Notes: generated by a model not told the origin, from the sequence alone. 64,000 nt of DNA from Tetranychus cinnabarinus (GCA_022266195.1 WHVY01000003.1:620001-684000), one strand, 5' to 3'; numbered from the stretch's first letter, positions 21,067 through 35,400 are shown. Made by a program: numbers and translations.

Positions 21067-22603
21067 TATGGGTGTTGTTCAATGGAAATAAATAGATGCG
21101 AAATTATTATAAATGTTATAGTTTGCTATCCAACAATCAACTGACTGATCAGAGTAACTAATGGCTACTTTAATATTAATATTTGCAACCTTGAGATGGT
21201 CGTTTTCAATGATGACCATTGCTTCCAATTTCATCTCCAGTTAGCTTTCGATTTACATTTTTGCTTGCAATTATTCCTTCAATTCTGATTATTATTATGC
21301 TTGAGCCTCTGTTTTGTATTTCTTTGTATTCCTCAATTGTTACTAGAATTATTAAAACCTCATTGCTATTCTTAATGAAATTGAATCACGCTGAGATGAA
21401 ATGTCTATTTTCAATTTCATCAATCTAATGTTTCAGCCTTCAAGTTTCGTCTTGTTTAGTCTAGTTGCATTTAAAATGTAAAATCTTATGATTGCCATTT
21501 GATTTTGTGGTTTAATAAACAATTCAGCCTCAATTTAAATTGACTCAATTCATAGAAAATATATTTTCAATTTTTAAAGCATCAAAAATAGTAAGCTTGG
21601 CTCTTGGTTATTGGTTGAGTTGCAAGTCTTTGTAATTTCATGTCAACATCTAATGATTGATTTGTGAGGTTATTAAGTTTCTGAGTTAGATTACCTTTTA
21701 TTCTTGAAATAAATTTTGAATTATATTGTTCAGTAGATCAACAACATGAAAATTTTTTGCAATTGAATGTTTGAAATATTGAAATTGATGTTGACTGCAA
21801 AAATGGAGAGCAAACTTCAATTAAAATCCATATAGAATCCATTTCAATTTTGATCTTTCATTGCCACAATCATAAAATGAATGTAAGATTTCACTAGCAT
21901 ATAATGACTGAATTAATCAATGACGGTTGGATGTTTAATTTCAGTTTATTGTTAATTTTCAATTTCTGAGTTACAAGAGTTTCACTTTGAATACGGTCCC
22001 CAGTTGGCGGTTCAAGTTTTTGTTTCTTGCGTTCAACATTTACTTTCTCGCATGTACAACCATCAAAACTGATTATTTAATTGCTATTTGTTGAATTTAG
22101 AGACTGTCATTATCAGCTTGTGTTATTAATAATAGCAAATATTGGAAAGGTAAGTAATTTCTCTTATTTGCTCGAATTACTCTTGCATGCAACTTTCCTT
22201 CCTAACATTCCACTGCTGTAAACTTGAGACCTTTGTTTAACAAATCCAGCCATAACAAAGTTTCATCGTCAATTCATGTTTAAGTGTCTGGATGGGTTTA
22301 ATCACTTCAATCTTCTAGTCGTTAATCTACTGTTTAATCCGTATGCAACTGTCTTTTGTTTTTAAGTTTTGCTCGTCAAGTTTTGAAATTGAAACTGAAG
22401 ATAATGATAATGATAATCTTCTCAAGGGAGATCGTACCACTTTAAAAAGGAGTTAAATGTTAATTTTGCCTCAATTTTGAACTTAAAATGATCCAAAGCT
22501 GGTCTGTTTCAGATTTTGGAAACAACTTTGCAGTTTACATTCAGTTACTTCGTCTTCTTTCAGCCTTTTTCAGCTTATTTTTGTGTTTTATATTTCCTTA
22601 AAG
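21067..22603. other. Intergenic between divergent Kazal and CDIN1 genes
   Basis: The two genes start at opposite ends, so this 1.5 kb should hold both promoters. I see no exon, RNA gene or notable repeat. Confidence 0.5.
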
Positions 22604-23577
22604 ATGACCATCATGGAGAACTCGAAATATAACTCAATAGTTGAAGACTTCAGACAATTGAGACAAACCATTAAAGCTGTTGATATTCAAGATGTGTTGG
22701 ACACATTATTTGAAAAATATTCAAAAGAAGGATATGAAGAGAAGCTCATTTTGAGTTTGATCATGTATGTGCATCAAAGTGATACAAGAGCTAAAGTTGG
22801 AAAAGTTGACTGGGCTAAAGCCTATGACGATTATAAAAATGGAAAAGGTACCATTCTTGAGATTGCCAAAGAGCTGGATATTAGTCCAACAATCGTAGCC
22901 AAAAGATTTCTTCTCAATATTAGTGATAAACTTACTGTTAAGCAGTGGTTACAAGACACTAATGAAATTCCCAATGGTAAGTAAATCTGACAAATTACCT
23001 GATAAATCTTAACTTATCGTTTCCTCTACTTTTCACAGGAGAACTTGCAGTTCAAGTAATGATGGCTCAATATGCAGATCCCATTTTCGGTCAACTTTCC
23101 CATTGTGTTATGCGTAACGCTGGAGAACTATTTGAATATGAAGTTGCTCAGATTCTTAAGAAAGCTCAAATTTCTTATGCTTCAGAAAATTCACTAAGGA
23201 CGAAAGAATTCGATGTTACTCCAGACTTCAAACTAAACATTCCAATCGAGATAGTCTTGTCAGCAGACAATACAAAAGCGTACATTTTACCTCCTGTAAA
23301 ATTACCTCTATGTCAGTTGTGTTCAACTGATGAATTTTCAAGATCAAGAATTTTCATTTCTTGGATAGAATGTAAAGCTCTTTTCGCCTCTGGACACTGC
23401 CACAAGGACTACCTCAAGTATCAGTTCAATTCGTATGCCAATAGATTTGGTCGTGGTCTGATTTTATATAAATATGGATGTACCCGTAGTGTAATGAAAA
23501 GAGATCCCAAATTAATAATTGCCGAGGAACTAGTCTATCATGAATGTGCAAATCAATTGGCAAACCTTCGTTTGTGA
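22604..23577 (+). CDS. CDIN1: CDAN1-interacting nuclease 1 (C15orf41 family)
   Basis: Two exons, 22604-22976 and 23039-23577, encode about 303 residues (human 281). The N-terminal half is helical with helix-turn-helix character, including YDDYKNGKGTILEIAKELDI (about residues 84-103). The C-terminal half carries a PD-(D/E)XK nuclease core: TPDFKLNIPIE (acidic residue), then WIECKALF (E-x-K), followed by NRFGRGLILYKYG, which matches the conserved NRFGPGLVIYWYG region. In humans it partners codanin-1 and is mutated in congenital dyserythropoietic anaemia type Ib. The codanin-binding role in this organism is inferred. The ATG at 22604 was chosen because the frame upstream has only non-ATG codons; a second ATG follows at 22613. 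Confidence 0.88.
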
Positions 23578-24093
23578 TTCTTATCTGTGATTTCAAGTTT
23601 ATTTAAATTTGTGATATCTTGTACAATAATTCAATCGTAATTTTTATATTTTTATCAAAATTTATTTAAAACCCATAATTAAATAAGTTTATAGTGATTT
23701 CTTAATAGCTTATAGTTTTTGTTCCATGCCATCTCACCAAATTCACCTTCATTTTTGTCAGATGTACAATTAGAAATTAGATGTAAAAAAATAATCAATT
23801 GTTGTCCAACTGAGTAAACTATTATATTCAAATAGTGACAAGGACAGACAATTCAAAATATTTACTGAACTACATTCAGGAGCGAATGCAAATTAATATA
23901 AATTTGATTGTTCTTGAGTCTACTCATAATTTTAAATTAATGAGCAAACGAAGAAATCAAACTCAAGGCTTTAAACTCTTCTATGAAGGTGAATTGTAGA
24001 GATGAAATTAACAATAAAACACGTCAATTATGAGTCTATTTAAAAATTAATGAAGAAAATGAAATTTCAAATTTCCAATCAAATGGTCGATGG
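23578..24093. other. Intergenic between CDIN1 and the glycine-rich peptide gene
   Basis: Two convergent genes end here. It is AT-rich with probable 3' UTRs (AATAAA-like strings), and no exon is seen. Confidence 0.5.
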
Positions 24094-24703
24094 TTATCCA
24101 ACATGAACTCCAACACGGCCGCCTGGGGCAAAGCGATTCCTCGCTACACCGACTTGAACCAAGCCACCCAATACATCGATTCCCAAACCAGAACCTTCAT
24201 ACCCTTGGTCACGATTAAGGCGGATGATTCCTCTGATGAAAAGATGAAATATATCTAAATTAATACTTGTTCAACATTGTTTGATTGATTAACATTTTAA
24301 AATATAATAAAATCAGTGAAATCTAAGAAACGCTCAACACTGATACAATCATTTTGTTTAATACCAAAGGTTATAAGATGTTAATGTTATACCAATTCAG
24401 TAAATGTACAAGGAAAATGAATCAAATGTCAAATTCATCTGATAACATCTTCGCACAGCAATATATTTAGATTTATAAAGATATAAACAATTTATAAACA
24501 ATTCTGTTGTTGTCAACTGTTTACATTTTACTGTATCTCTAAATGTATTGCTAAGGAGGAGAGGTTTTGTTCATCAAACTCAAATTCTTAGATCGTTTAA
24601 GTACTTACGGAATGTTAAGTCCGAGCCATTGAGGAGCTGCGAGGGTATAGCTGATGGTTATGGCTAAGAAAATAGTACAAATTACGAAAAGGTTGAATTT
24701 CAT
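24094..24703 (-). CDS. Small glycine-rich secreted peptide, family unknown
   Basis: Two exons, 24703-24609 and 24232-24094, with a GTAAGT donor and a TTCATCAG acceptor, encode 77 residues. Residues 1-22 are a clean signal peptide (MKFNLFVICTIFLAITISYT then LA), followed by the mature start APQWLGLNIPG. The mature part is Gly/Val-rich with few acidic residues: GYEGSGLGIDVLGGLVQVGV, ARNRFAPGGRVGVHVG. It has no cysteines after the signal region, so it is not a disulfide toxin. The second exon is clearly richer in G+C than its surroundings, as expected for translated sequence. It could be an antimicrobial-type glycine-rich peptide, a cuticle-associated peptide or a salivary secretion; the sequence does not decide. 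I do not recognise the family. Confidence 0.65.
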
Positions 24704-26185
24704 TTTGGTTTAAGTTTAAAGTTGACTAAATTTGAATAACAAAAACTAAACGAAGAGATTCGAGGAAATTTTTGCACGTTAATGTTGTTGACTGGTTCAA
24801 GATTTGTTTAAAAGTGAACAATTTTACCAAGATGAAGGTGATTAAACAAAGCCAGGTTCTGTTGGGGAAAAGGTTGGCTTCATATTGAGACAATCTTAGC
24901 AATCAGCGCAGTTGTTGTTGTTTCTTTAATTGTCATTCGTTTAAACCAATCATGGGTTCAACTGAAAACCACCCCGGGTCAGGTTCATGATAATTAGACA
25001 ACTTTAAAAGCTTTTGCTCTCCCTTTCAGGTCATACCAGTTGCTGTTAACATAATCCTTTAAGCAATAAAAGCACCATAATGTACCTGACATTGCTCTCA
25101 AGCAAACAAGATCTTCAGTTTTTAACAGCTGTGACCTTCAAAGACTAAAAAAACTGGTTAAATGGTCTAGATTTGTGTCGTCAATCACGTTGACCATAAG
25201 TATCTCAATGGTCAAACCTGTGTGACAAACTAGACCAATCCAAATTAGATGAAGTTGCTTCTGTTTACAAATTTTTTACCAAACAGATTATCAAACTAAG
25301 GCACAGAAAGGGAAAGAAAGGGAAAAATGCACCTAATTAAGCAATCAAAACAATTTAACCAGGATTCTGTCCATTAAGATCCAAACAATTTACTTTGCAG
25401 GTTGGTTTAACTTGAACCTGAGATTTAGCAACAATCGAAAGTCATTTTGGTTAACCTACAAGGTCAGAACATATTTAATAACCATAGATACCAAAATTTA
25501 TTATCGACGAATCAAATTGTTGGATTAGGGATAATTCAATTCCTGATAATTCGTTGATCAATTTTGATTTATCAATGATTTAGTTTACGGATTACTCTTA
25601 TTTCAAATTCACCGCTCATTTCTATTACATAAGATGAAAAAAGATGGAGCTAGAAATTGTTGTTACTCAATATAATTAGGCAATAAGCAAATTGCTTAAA
25701 GCTGTTTGGTGTTTAAATTTTTTACAATTTGAATTGCAGCTGAACCGGTTTAAATTTGATTTTGATTGACTAACTTTTTCATTAATCATTTTAATTTTCA
25801 TTTGTATAGTCTAACTCATCCTTTTCTTTTAATTAAAACCACTGTCAATATTTCTAGTAAAGTTACTTCTTCCATATCATTTACACGTCGATTTCGTTTT
25901 CTTCCAACTCTTTCATTTTGTTTTGATTTGATGTACTTGTGATTGTGATTGTGTCTCTCTGTTTCCCTTGTCTTGTTTCGCTGTGCTTTCATCTTTTGAT
26001 CAGCTCTTGATCTAAAGTAACTTGAGTATCAAAATTGAATCTTTTCAACTAATTGGTTCGTGGTTATTGGTTTGGCTAATAAAGAAAATCTAATTTAAAG
26101 CTAATTTTGCAAGCAGAAGAATGAAATTAAATTAAAATCGTTATTAATATTCGATTGAACTCGTATTGCGTTAAATAACTAGACC
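24704..26185. other. Intergenic between divergent peptide and ALG12 genes
   Basis: 1.5 kb with no recognised exon. The last 350 bp before ALG12 are pyrimidine-rich and may include its promoter and 5' UTR. Confidence 0.5.
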
Positions 26186-28512
26186 ATGGGGTCTCTCATA
26201 TCCCTATTAATGATGTCTCGGACTGTCCAATTTGCTGGGATAGTTGCGTTGTCATATGCGTACGTTTTATTTACTCCATTCACAAAAGTTGAGGAATCGT
26301 TCGGGATACAAGCGGTTCATGATTTCATATACCTTGGGTTCCCTCGAGCACTGGACATAGCGAATAGATATGCTAATGGCACTGCTGATATATCGATTAG
26401 TCCAAAATTTCCTTTAAAATTAAAATTTTCTATTGAACCGACCAATATCGTTCATTCGCATAACTACAGTGGTTGGCGTTGGGATCATGAAGAATTTCCA
26501 GGTAATTTTGTCTTTTTCATTAATAAATAATTATTATTATTGTAATTATTATATAGATAACATAATTACTTAATAATTGTTAAAGTTTGCAAATGTTTTA
26601 GCTTTAAATTCACATTACTTTTTTCAATTTTACAGGGCCTCTTCCAAGAACATTTATTGGTCCATTCATTTTGAGCTTATTCGCCTTCCCTTGGTCCATG
26701 AATACTCGAATACTCGAGAAAATATACATCCAGATAATCGTTAGGATAATCCTGTCAAGCTTTGTACTTCTCGGATTTTTTAATTATGCGTGTGAAGTTA
26801 CAAGAAAATTTGGACGCCATACGACCAGTGCTCTTACCATTTTAACGGCATCACAATTTCACTTTCTTTTTTATGCATCAAGGCCTCTTCCGAACACTTT
26901 TGCCTTGATTTTAGTCCTGTTTGCCTCGGCTAAATGGCTTTCTGGACGCAATACTCCATTCATTATTCTATGTGCAATAACTGTTGTGATTTTCCGTGCA
27001 GAAACAGCTCTTTTATTTGGTCCCATGATCATCAGTTCAATATTTTTCCAATATAATCTTGATATATCACATTTATTTCTAGTCGGGATTCCTGCTGGAT
27101 TAGTTTCATTATTTGCTACCGTCCTATTTGATTCATTTATGTGGCAAAGATGGGTTTGGCCAGAGGCTTTTGGCATATTTTTCAACGTTTACCTCAACAA
27201 GTCAGCAGAGTGGGGAGTTCAACCCTTTCTTTGGTACTTTTATTCAGCTCTTCCACGATCTCTACTTTTCTCGCTTTTCTTTGTGCCATTTGCATCAAGA
27301 CGGTGTATGAGAACCTGCTTTGCAGTTTCCTTTGCATTTATTTTTCTCTATTCATTCCTTGGACACAAAGAACTACGATTTATTATATATTGTCTTCCAT
27401 TACTTAACACTTGCGCTGCCAACACAATTGCTATTACTGGATATCGATTTTTTACTCTTAAACCTTACCCTGAAAGTTGGTTGATTTATATCATTCGCAA
27501 GCGTTTAGGTTATGCAGTTTCAACCGAAGAAGAGGCTGAAGAACAGAGACAGATAGAACAAGCAAAAGAAGCCAAGAAAAGGAAGTCAAAAAAATCCAAG
27601 GCAAAGTTACCCGATAAATACGACGCAATACCATCACACGCATCTCCCGGGACAACAGGCGATACACCATATTACCCTGCACCCGGTACTTCGACACAAA
27701 ATGTTCGTAGACGACGAGGACAAAACAGAATGTATTATGATGAAGTTCTCGACACTCAATATTCTAGCATAACACAATCTGTATTTGAGATCAATAGAAG
27801 TGCCTCATCTGAACAGCAAGAAACCCCACCACCAACAAATCGACCTGCATCCATCGAAAACTTACCTCCATCTTTTGCCTATTTCACGACAATAATTCTG
27901 GTCATCATGGCTTTCCATATTTGGGTAAATATTGGTTGCCTTGTTTATGCTTCTGTAGCTTCCTGGCACAATTATCCTGGTGGCGACGCTGTTAATTGGA
28001 CAAATAAACGAATCAAGTCAACCGATTTGAAAAGTTTTAAAGCTCAGGATATCGGTGTCTATGTTTGCAATTTAGCTGCTCAAACCGGTTTCACTCGATT
28101 CCTTCAACTCAATGGAATAACTTATGACAAGTCTAAAGATTACGCATTAATGGCCAATAAAACTCGGAGAATAGCGAAATGGAGAACTCGTAACCCTAAA
28201 TTGAGACCATCTGCCATTGGCAAAGATTTTAAGGTTGTCTATTTCATTTTGGAAAATATTGATGTCGATTTTTTGACCAGATCTTGCTCTTCTACTGCAA
28301 GGATACCTAAAAAAGCACCCAAAACAAAAACTACGATCCGCTTATCTGACAATATTGAATCCGTTGTTTGTAAATTAAGTCCAGATGCACAGGACTGTAA
28401 CCTTATCAAAGCAGTCAACGGGTACGATGGAATTGATTTAAGTCGAGCACCCAAGAGTGTATTTGTGTTAACTGCTCCTAAATTGTGGATATTCCGATGC
28501 GTTACACGTTAA
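26186..28512 (+). CDS. ALG12: ALG12 alpha-1,6-mannosyltransferase
   Basis: Two exons, 26186-26501 and 26636-28512, encode about 730 residues. The product is an ER-membrane GT22 enzyme that adds the eighth mannose, alpha-1,6-linked, to the dolichol-linked N-glycan precursor from Dol-P-Man. It shows KVEESFGIQAVHDFIYLG near the N-terminus, DHEEFPG|PLPRTFIGP spanning the splice junction, several membrane helices, and the conserved GHKELRFIIYCLPLLN loop. The C-terminal part has NYPGGDAVN and AAQTGFTRFLQLNG, both close to human ALG12 (488 aa). The extra length is mostly an insertion of about 110-120 residues (roughly 393-512), first Lys/Glu-rich (EAKKRKSKKSKAK) and then Ser/Pro/Gln-rich, between two membrane segments. 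The N-terminal region before the DHEEFPG motif is also longer than usual. Confidence 0.9.
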
Positions 28513-31500
28513 TACAAGTACTTTTAATGTAAAATTATCTTTACGTGGGATGTACATTTATAATTATATGTAAAAAGCTCAAGTTAATTGATACCCAATC
28601 GATGAACTAAAGCTGTAATTTGTTTCTACACTCGGTGCCAACAATATCGTGTTAAAAATTATTTCAAGCATCAACCTGGTCATATTCAAAGATGAAGCTG
28701 TGTGAATTTAACTTTTGATTTAATCTTTTGGGTTAAATTGCGGAATAAACATTACCTTTATTCTGGTGTTGATTATTGTAAATAATTTATCAATTCAGAA
28801 TCTGGTAACAATCATTTAGATGGTCACTATTGGATAAATATCAAAATGAGCACAATCAAATATATAGAATAAATAAAATCATTTTATACTTGTTTTATTG
28901 TATACCTGCACCGATTGTGTATCTTAATCCTTGCCAATTCTTAAATCACTGAAAACAAATAAAACACGAAATAATTATAATACAATGAATCTTAAATACT
29001 CAATCTATTGCAATCAAATTCAACGTTAATGCTCACCTGATTCACTATAATAGCGATGAAATCAAATTTCAATCTCAACTAATAGTCTCAACCATTTCTC
29101 CAGAGAACTTGATCAATCAAGATTAGTATGAGTGAATATCAAATTATGATTATTAAACAGTTCTGTGCGAATAATTTAACCATTAACTTTAAATTAGGTC
29201 AGAGGTTTCAGTTTAATTAAAATTCTGTCCACTAAAAATCAAACTATGTTTCACTTTCTTCCGCCTATTCAACTTTAAACCTGTAATTTATTGCCCATTG
29301 AAAGTAATTTTTTCAACTCGCAAGGTCAACAATTTAAGATCCAGAAATTGACTAACAGAGATCATTAATGTTTAAATAATTCAATAACCTTGTACAGAAA
29401 CAATTTGGTTAATCAATAAGGGCAAGATGTTATAATTAAGTATCAAAGCTTAGAGCATAAAAAAGCTGAAAAAAGACTCATAAATCATTAGCAAATTGCA
29501 ATCTCAATAGCTAAAGGTAAATATTGAATTTAACTATTAATATATTTAGTTGGCTTGAACTCTCTCTCTCTAAATCAACCACTAAATTGTTCATTTTGCT
29601 CAGTAATTATCTTAATCAACTGGTTTTCTGGTTTCACTTTTGGTTCACATTTGTTCACAATAATGATGATCTTTTTGATATGATCAATATATTATGATGA
29701 AAAGCCATGATTAACAATAGAGTTAACACACAAGATTGACATTCTGGTTGATTGTGTTAGGTTAGCATAAAAAAACTCAAAAAATGGTATATTGATGGTG
29801 AATCTTGAAGATATATTAACTCAGAACTGGTTAAGCTAACAATTATTGTTGTAATCATCACGATCATATTATTATTGTAAATCAACTCAACCAAATGTTT
29901 ATTTAATCATTTATTTGTTTAATTCACTTATTTCAATTGTTTGCTCAGAATCTTCATCAATCTTTAATCTTTCCGCTCTGAAAACAATAAAATACGGAAT
30001 AATCATAAATAATTAAAGAAATCAATCTTGATATCATAACTAATGATTTGTCATTTAATAAAGCATTGCTTAGCAAAAAAGTGAGACTCGAAATTATAAC
30101 AAATTTCTTCTAAATCACACGGATTCAATCAGGAAAGGTTGATTTAGCTCAAGCCTTTTTAAACAATTAGGTTTACCCATTGATCATAAAGGATGGTGGA
30201 CTTTATCAGTTTCAATGTTGAGATTGATTTACTGGTGACAGTATCCTTTTCATTTGGCGCAATCTTATTGTTGGTCGAAGAAAAAAACGGTTTGTTAACG
30301 GTTAAGATGCGCTTGGATTTTATACAAAAAAGCCAGCATCGATGATGACGATGATGGTAAAAAACAAATTATAGTGAAGAAAGAAAAGGAGAAAGAGAAA
30401 GATTTAACGTGATGATAAGAAAGAAGGAGAGCGAGAGAGAGAAGAAGAGAGAAAGAGAACCAGAAAAGTTGACTGGTTAACTTGCAAACCCGATTCAACC
30501 TGGTTTGTGTGTTTTGTTTCAAGTCAATTTTTAAATTTTCTCCTTTCTTGCTATTTCTTTTTTGTCAGACCTTTTCTTTCATCTTTTCATCCTCTATTTG
30601 ATCAACATCATCATTTTCTTGATCACTTCCATCAACATCTTAATCAACACCAGCGTCAATATAATAATCTAACATAACGCCATTTTTATACTACTTTCAT
30701 TGCATTCACTTGTTCCTTCTCTTTTTCAACTCATTTTTCTCTTGATTTTTGGTGGATTTTGTGTGTCTCTTTGTTTCTTCTGTCTATTGTTTTATTGTGT
30801 TTTCATCTATAATCATCGGTTAATCAAGGGTAATCTGAGGGTCAACGTTAAATCTGGTTGGATTAATTGTTTATGTGAACATTATCTCAGTGAAGGCCTG
30901 TTTCTGGAAGCCAAATAAGAAATGGGATTAACCAAGAAAAGAGGATCTTGATTGAGTAAACACTCGGAATACTCTACATACTGTTGAATCAGTTACCGGC
31001 TACCGGTTACCTAAATATCATTATCAATTTTTCAACTAAGCTTCGGTGAAAGAGATTATTAATTAAATCAATTACCCACTCAAAGCACATTTTTTTCCAC
31101 CAAATTGGATTGTTTTTTAGTGTATCATATTTTTGCAACTTATCTAAGTGTGGAACCAATAATTGAGTATTACAGCAAACAGACAGCAAGTGAATAAACT
31201 TTCCTAAACATTGTCTATCCTTCAACAGATTCTTATGCTTATAACTAGATAATCAACCTACTCAACGTTGGTTAATCAATCAATCAATTATTTTATCAAC
31301 TTTAAATTAAAAAAGGTAAGATGATGTAAAGATATTTATTCATGAAAAAGCGAGAAAAACAAATCTCAATTTAATTCAGTCTGACCTTTCAGTTTTTCCT
31401 AAAAAAATACTTTACCTCGACAGTTGAGCAATAATATTATAACGGTCAAGGAAATTGATGGCTATTGCAATGTTTCTCATTTCTCATGAGTTATCTCCTT

Positions 31501-32406
31501 ATCTCTTGGTTTGATAAATTTTAGTACTTGGTGAAACTGACAATGTCTATCATATTCAGCCCTGTTTATTCAAAGTATCAGTTATATAATATCTGTTATA
31601 AATTGCTAATAAATTCAAGAAATAAACTCATTAAACTAATCTTTACATGTTAAGTCAAAGTCAACTGAACACAGCCGTCGCGGCTTTTTTCTTGACTCGT
31701 TTTATTAATAGATGGCGCTATTCAATGTCTTTCGTCTTAATTATTGATTAAGAAAAGACTTTCTTTTTTTCTATTATAAGCAATTCTTATTAGTTAACTC
31801 ACAGTCAAGTTTAACAGTAAGTTAAGAAGTGTTAAATGGAGACAAGTTTTTTAATTCAGTTACACTAATTTTCTACATTTTTAGTTGTGCATCTCAAGCC
31901 AGGAAAGTTTCACTGTTATTACTGTTATTTAGTTTGTTACTAAATGTTGTTTTTTGGATAAAAAGTGTGGTTGGAATGTATGCAAACATCAACACCTACT
32001 TAATTAAAACTTATTCATTCTTCAACCAGTTTTTTTATCTACCTTTTCCTTAATAGCTTTGTCTCGATGACATGGTTAACATATTAACATCAACAGTTAC
32101 ATGTAAACAAATTTTCAAGCTAAATAGCAAGAAAAAAAACAGACCGTCAAAAAAGATGCTTTTCACTGTTATGGTCGTATTTTTTTCCAGTTATTAACAT
32201 TACTTGCACTACGCTAATCAACATTTTTCAATAATCTTCATCACCTTTTTTTATGTTGTTTTACTCATCATCTGGTTTCTCTTTTCAGTGTCCATTCACC
32301 TTGTATTGTCTTTCTGTTTGTGCCTTTACATCAAGTATTTTACTAATTGACATTGTTCTTATCTATCGTTAAAGAGTGACAAATTTGGTTCATCCTAAGT
32401 GACAAA
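28513..32406. other. 3.9-kb intergenic region upstream of EPS8
   Basis: No protein exon is recognised. A purine-rich run (GAGA/GAAA) lies at about 30365-30470. A TAGATGGCGC motif is at 31709-31718, about 700 bp before the EPS8 ATG, and may mark a non-coding first exon or promoter. Hydrophobic frames near 30700 and 31830 lack splice or domain support. Confidence 0.5.
31709..31718 (+). promoter_or_regulatory. TAGATGGCGC motif upstream of EPS8
   Basis: Exact copy of the 10-mer, in an otherwise AT-rich region about 0.7 kb upstream of the EPS8 coding start. Matches the YY1/CTCF-like core. Confidence 0.4.
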
Positions 32407-35400
32407 ATGGTTTCTACATCAAGTAGCCAGGAAAATTATGTGGTGGAACATTTGGCCACTTTTTCAACCTCGACGCCTTCACAGCAACCAATCACACCTA
32501 AAGTTGCCATCCAACGTTTATTTGCTATGGAAAAAACCTCTGGAATATGGACTCAGCGAATGTTTGTTAAGATTGAAGGTGAACCATCCTTTAATGAATT
32601 TTGTCTCAATCACTTTTTCCTCAACCATTTATTAATTGATAATTTTCATCTCTAATGCTTCTTTTTTTCTATTATAATCTCTTCCAGGTAGCCATATGTT
32701 AATAATTGATGTTGAATCTAATGATATCGTTGAAAGGTTTCCCGTTGCCTTTATTCAGCAGCCAATCTCCTTTAGCCACCGAGATCATATGTATGATAAT
32801 ATATTGATTTTTACCGTTCAACATCCGGATGAAAGTCAAGGTAATGAAACTTTTTTTTCTGCTTACCTGTCACTTTGTTTTTTGTATCTTCATACAATAG
32901 ACTGCTTATTACACTGCATTGAATTGTTTATAGTATAGTTTTCTGTCCATTAACTGATTCATCTTTTCTCTTCATCTTCCTGCCTATCATTATTATCTAT
33001 TAACAGATTGATTCTTTTACATTGTTGTAAAGTTTCACATAGTAACCCATTTTCACTTCTCTCGCTCTCTTCTCTATTTAGGACTATTTCTTGTTTTGTT
33101 ACCTACCTTGATATACATTTGCTTTTTTTGATTACACATGTAACATATAAACATTTTCATTTCAATTGATTCTTTTCGTTGCAGGCGAACTCCATATTTT
33201 TCAGTGTGTCTCTCATTCTGCCCAACAAATTGCCGAAGATATATCAAGTTGGATGAGGAAACACGGAAATCTCGCTATCACCGTGGACCATATTCACCAC
33301 GAAACCAATCCCGTTCCTGTGAATGTTCATGTTAAAGAAACCGTCAATGCATTCAACGCTCTTGCAGCTCAACGAGAAAAGTGAGAGTCGAGTTTATTTC
33401 CGGATTCCTTTCTTCATCTTCACTGCTTTCCAATTTTTTCTCTTCCAAAACTCGGCTAGTCTTTTATGCCTTTCCATTTATCCAATATTCTTGTTTTTTC
33501 TGATACTTTTTGTAACAGGAAACCTGCATCACCATCAATAAGCAGCTCTCCTCAAAGGCGGACTCCACCATTAGGACCTGGTCACAATTCTCGTGACCAT
33601 GACTCTAGATCTGTTACCACAACAAGTTCAATTGATTCAAATCACAATGCAGCTCCAAGGACCAATTCTCATGATCAGGTATGTTTCTTTTTTTCCAATA
33701 TAACTAATAGTGACTTGGAGAGGATAAAAAGATTGCTCTTTAATGCTTTCGCCTGTTTTTACATTCCAAAGCTACTGTTCCTTAAGTTGATCACCTCCAG
33801 GGCAAAGGAAGAAATCAAGAGAAATTATCTTTCCCTTATTTCGTCTCTCTTCTTTACCATCATCTTTCATCATCAAATCATCGTCCTTTCTCATTCACCT
33901 CAGTTCAAGTTTTAATCGAACAAGAGAAAGAAGAAAATGGTTTCATCTTGAAAGAAAAGCCTCAATAAAAAAAAGTTAACAAGCCGGAAATGTAAACTTT
34001 AACTCATCTGGAATTTTGATTGATACCTTGTATGATTACAAATAAGTTTGCCAACAATTTAATGCATATTTAATGTGATTCTGTGAAAGTGATCAAAATA
34101 AGTTCATCTTCATTCAAAGTTAGATGAATATTCATAAACAAATATTGAAATTGAAAGGGAAAGGGAAAGCCTATCAAAAATGAACAATACTTACATCTTT
34201 TCGTGAGATTTCATTCCTTTTCATTTACTCTCACCTTTTGTATTTGTGTATTCATATTACGTAAATTCATCATCATCATCAAGATCAGGATGATAAAAAT
34301 GAATTAAGGATATTTGAAAGTTGATTCAACCATTTACTTACATTACTTTCTTTTGTTTCTTATCAGTCTCTTTCAAATGAACGCTACGTTTCCATATTAA
34401 ATCATTGTTTTGACGATATCGAGAGATTCATCCAACGACTTCAACATGCTGCTGTAGCATTGAAAGAACTTCAACTTCGCAATCACAAACGAGGAGGTTT
34501 GTATTGTTATTTAAATTTTAATAATTAGATTGAAAGAGCGATACTTTACGGTAATCATATTTATTGACTTTTGAAAATTTGACTGCAAGATGGCCGATAA
34601 ATAACATACTTTATTGCAATAAAAAGAAACGATTATAATTTAATTTATATTCTTAACTTGCACTTTGTAATTGGTTAGTTCATCCCGTCTAAAGATCGCT
34701 CTCATTATTTGTTTTGGTTAACATTTTTATTGAAATTAAAATCTTCTAATAATTTATAATTATTACTTCTACAGGTAAAGGCGCGGCTCATGGCGGTGAC
34801 GGTTTACTTTCAATTAGAGCCCGAGGACCCAGCGAATCAGAATTTTACGAAATTCTTGGAAAGTTCAAGTTAGCCTTTAATTTGCTAGCAAAATTGAAAG
34901 GTAAATTTGTTAGACACAATATTTGAAGAAAGTGAATTTTCATCTTTAAAATTTGGCTCATCTAATTGATTAGTTTTTTTGTTTTGTTTTTTGACAAATG
35001 TGAAAATTATTTTCTTAAATTATTAATATTTGTTTTGATTTTTTTCTCTCTTTATTACAGGCTGTATACATGATCCCAATGCACCAGAGTTGGTCCATTT
35101 CTTGTTTACACCTTTAGCAATAATAATTGAAGCTGCTCGCATGAATGGTATTTATTGCCCTTTTATAATAATTTGATGAATCATGTTCATCATTTTCCCT
35201 CTCCCCATTCACCCTGAAAACAGATTGAGAATTAATTATCATTTATTTTTTTCTATTCTTGCTCTCCTATCTTCCTTTAGGTCCAGTTCCTATTGATCCG
35301 GGAGCAGTAACAATTCCATTTCTCAGTGCCGATGCCATTGAACTATTATCTAATTGTTGTACCAGTAAAGAAACAGAATTATGGCAATCACTTGGAGTTA

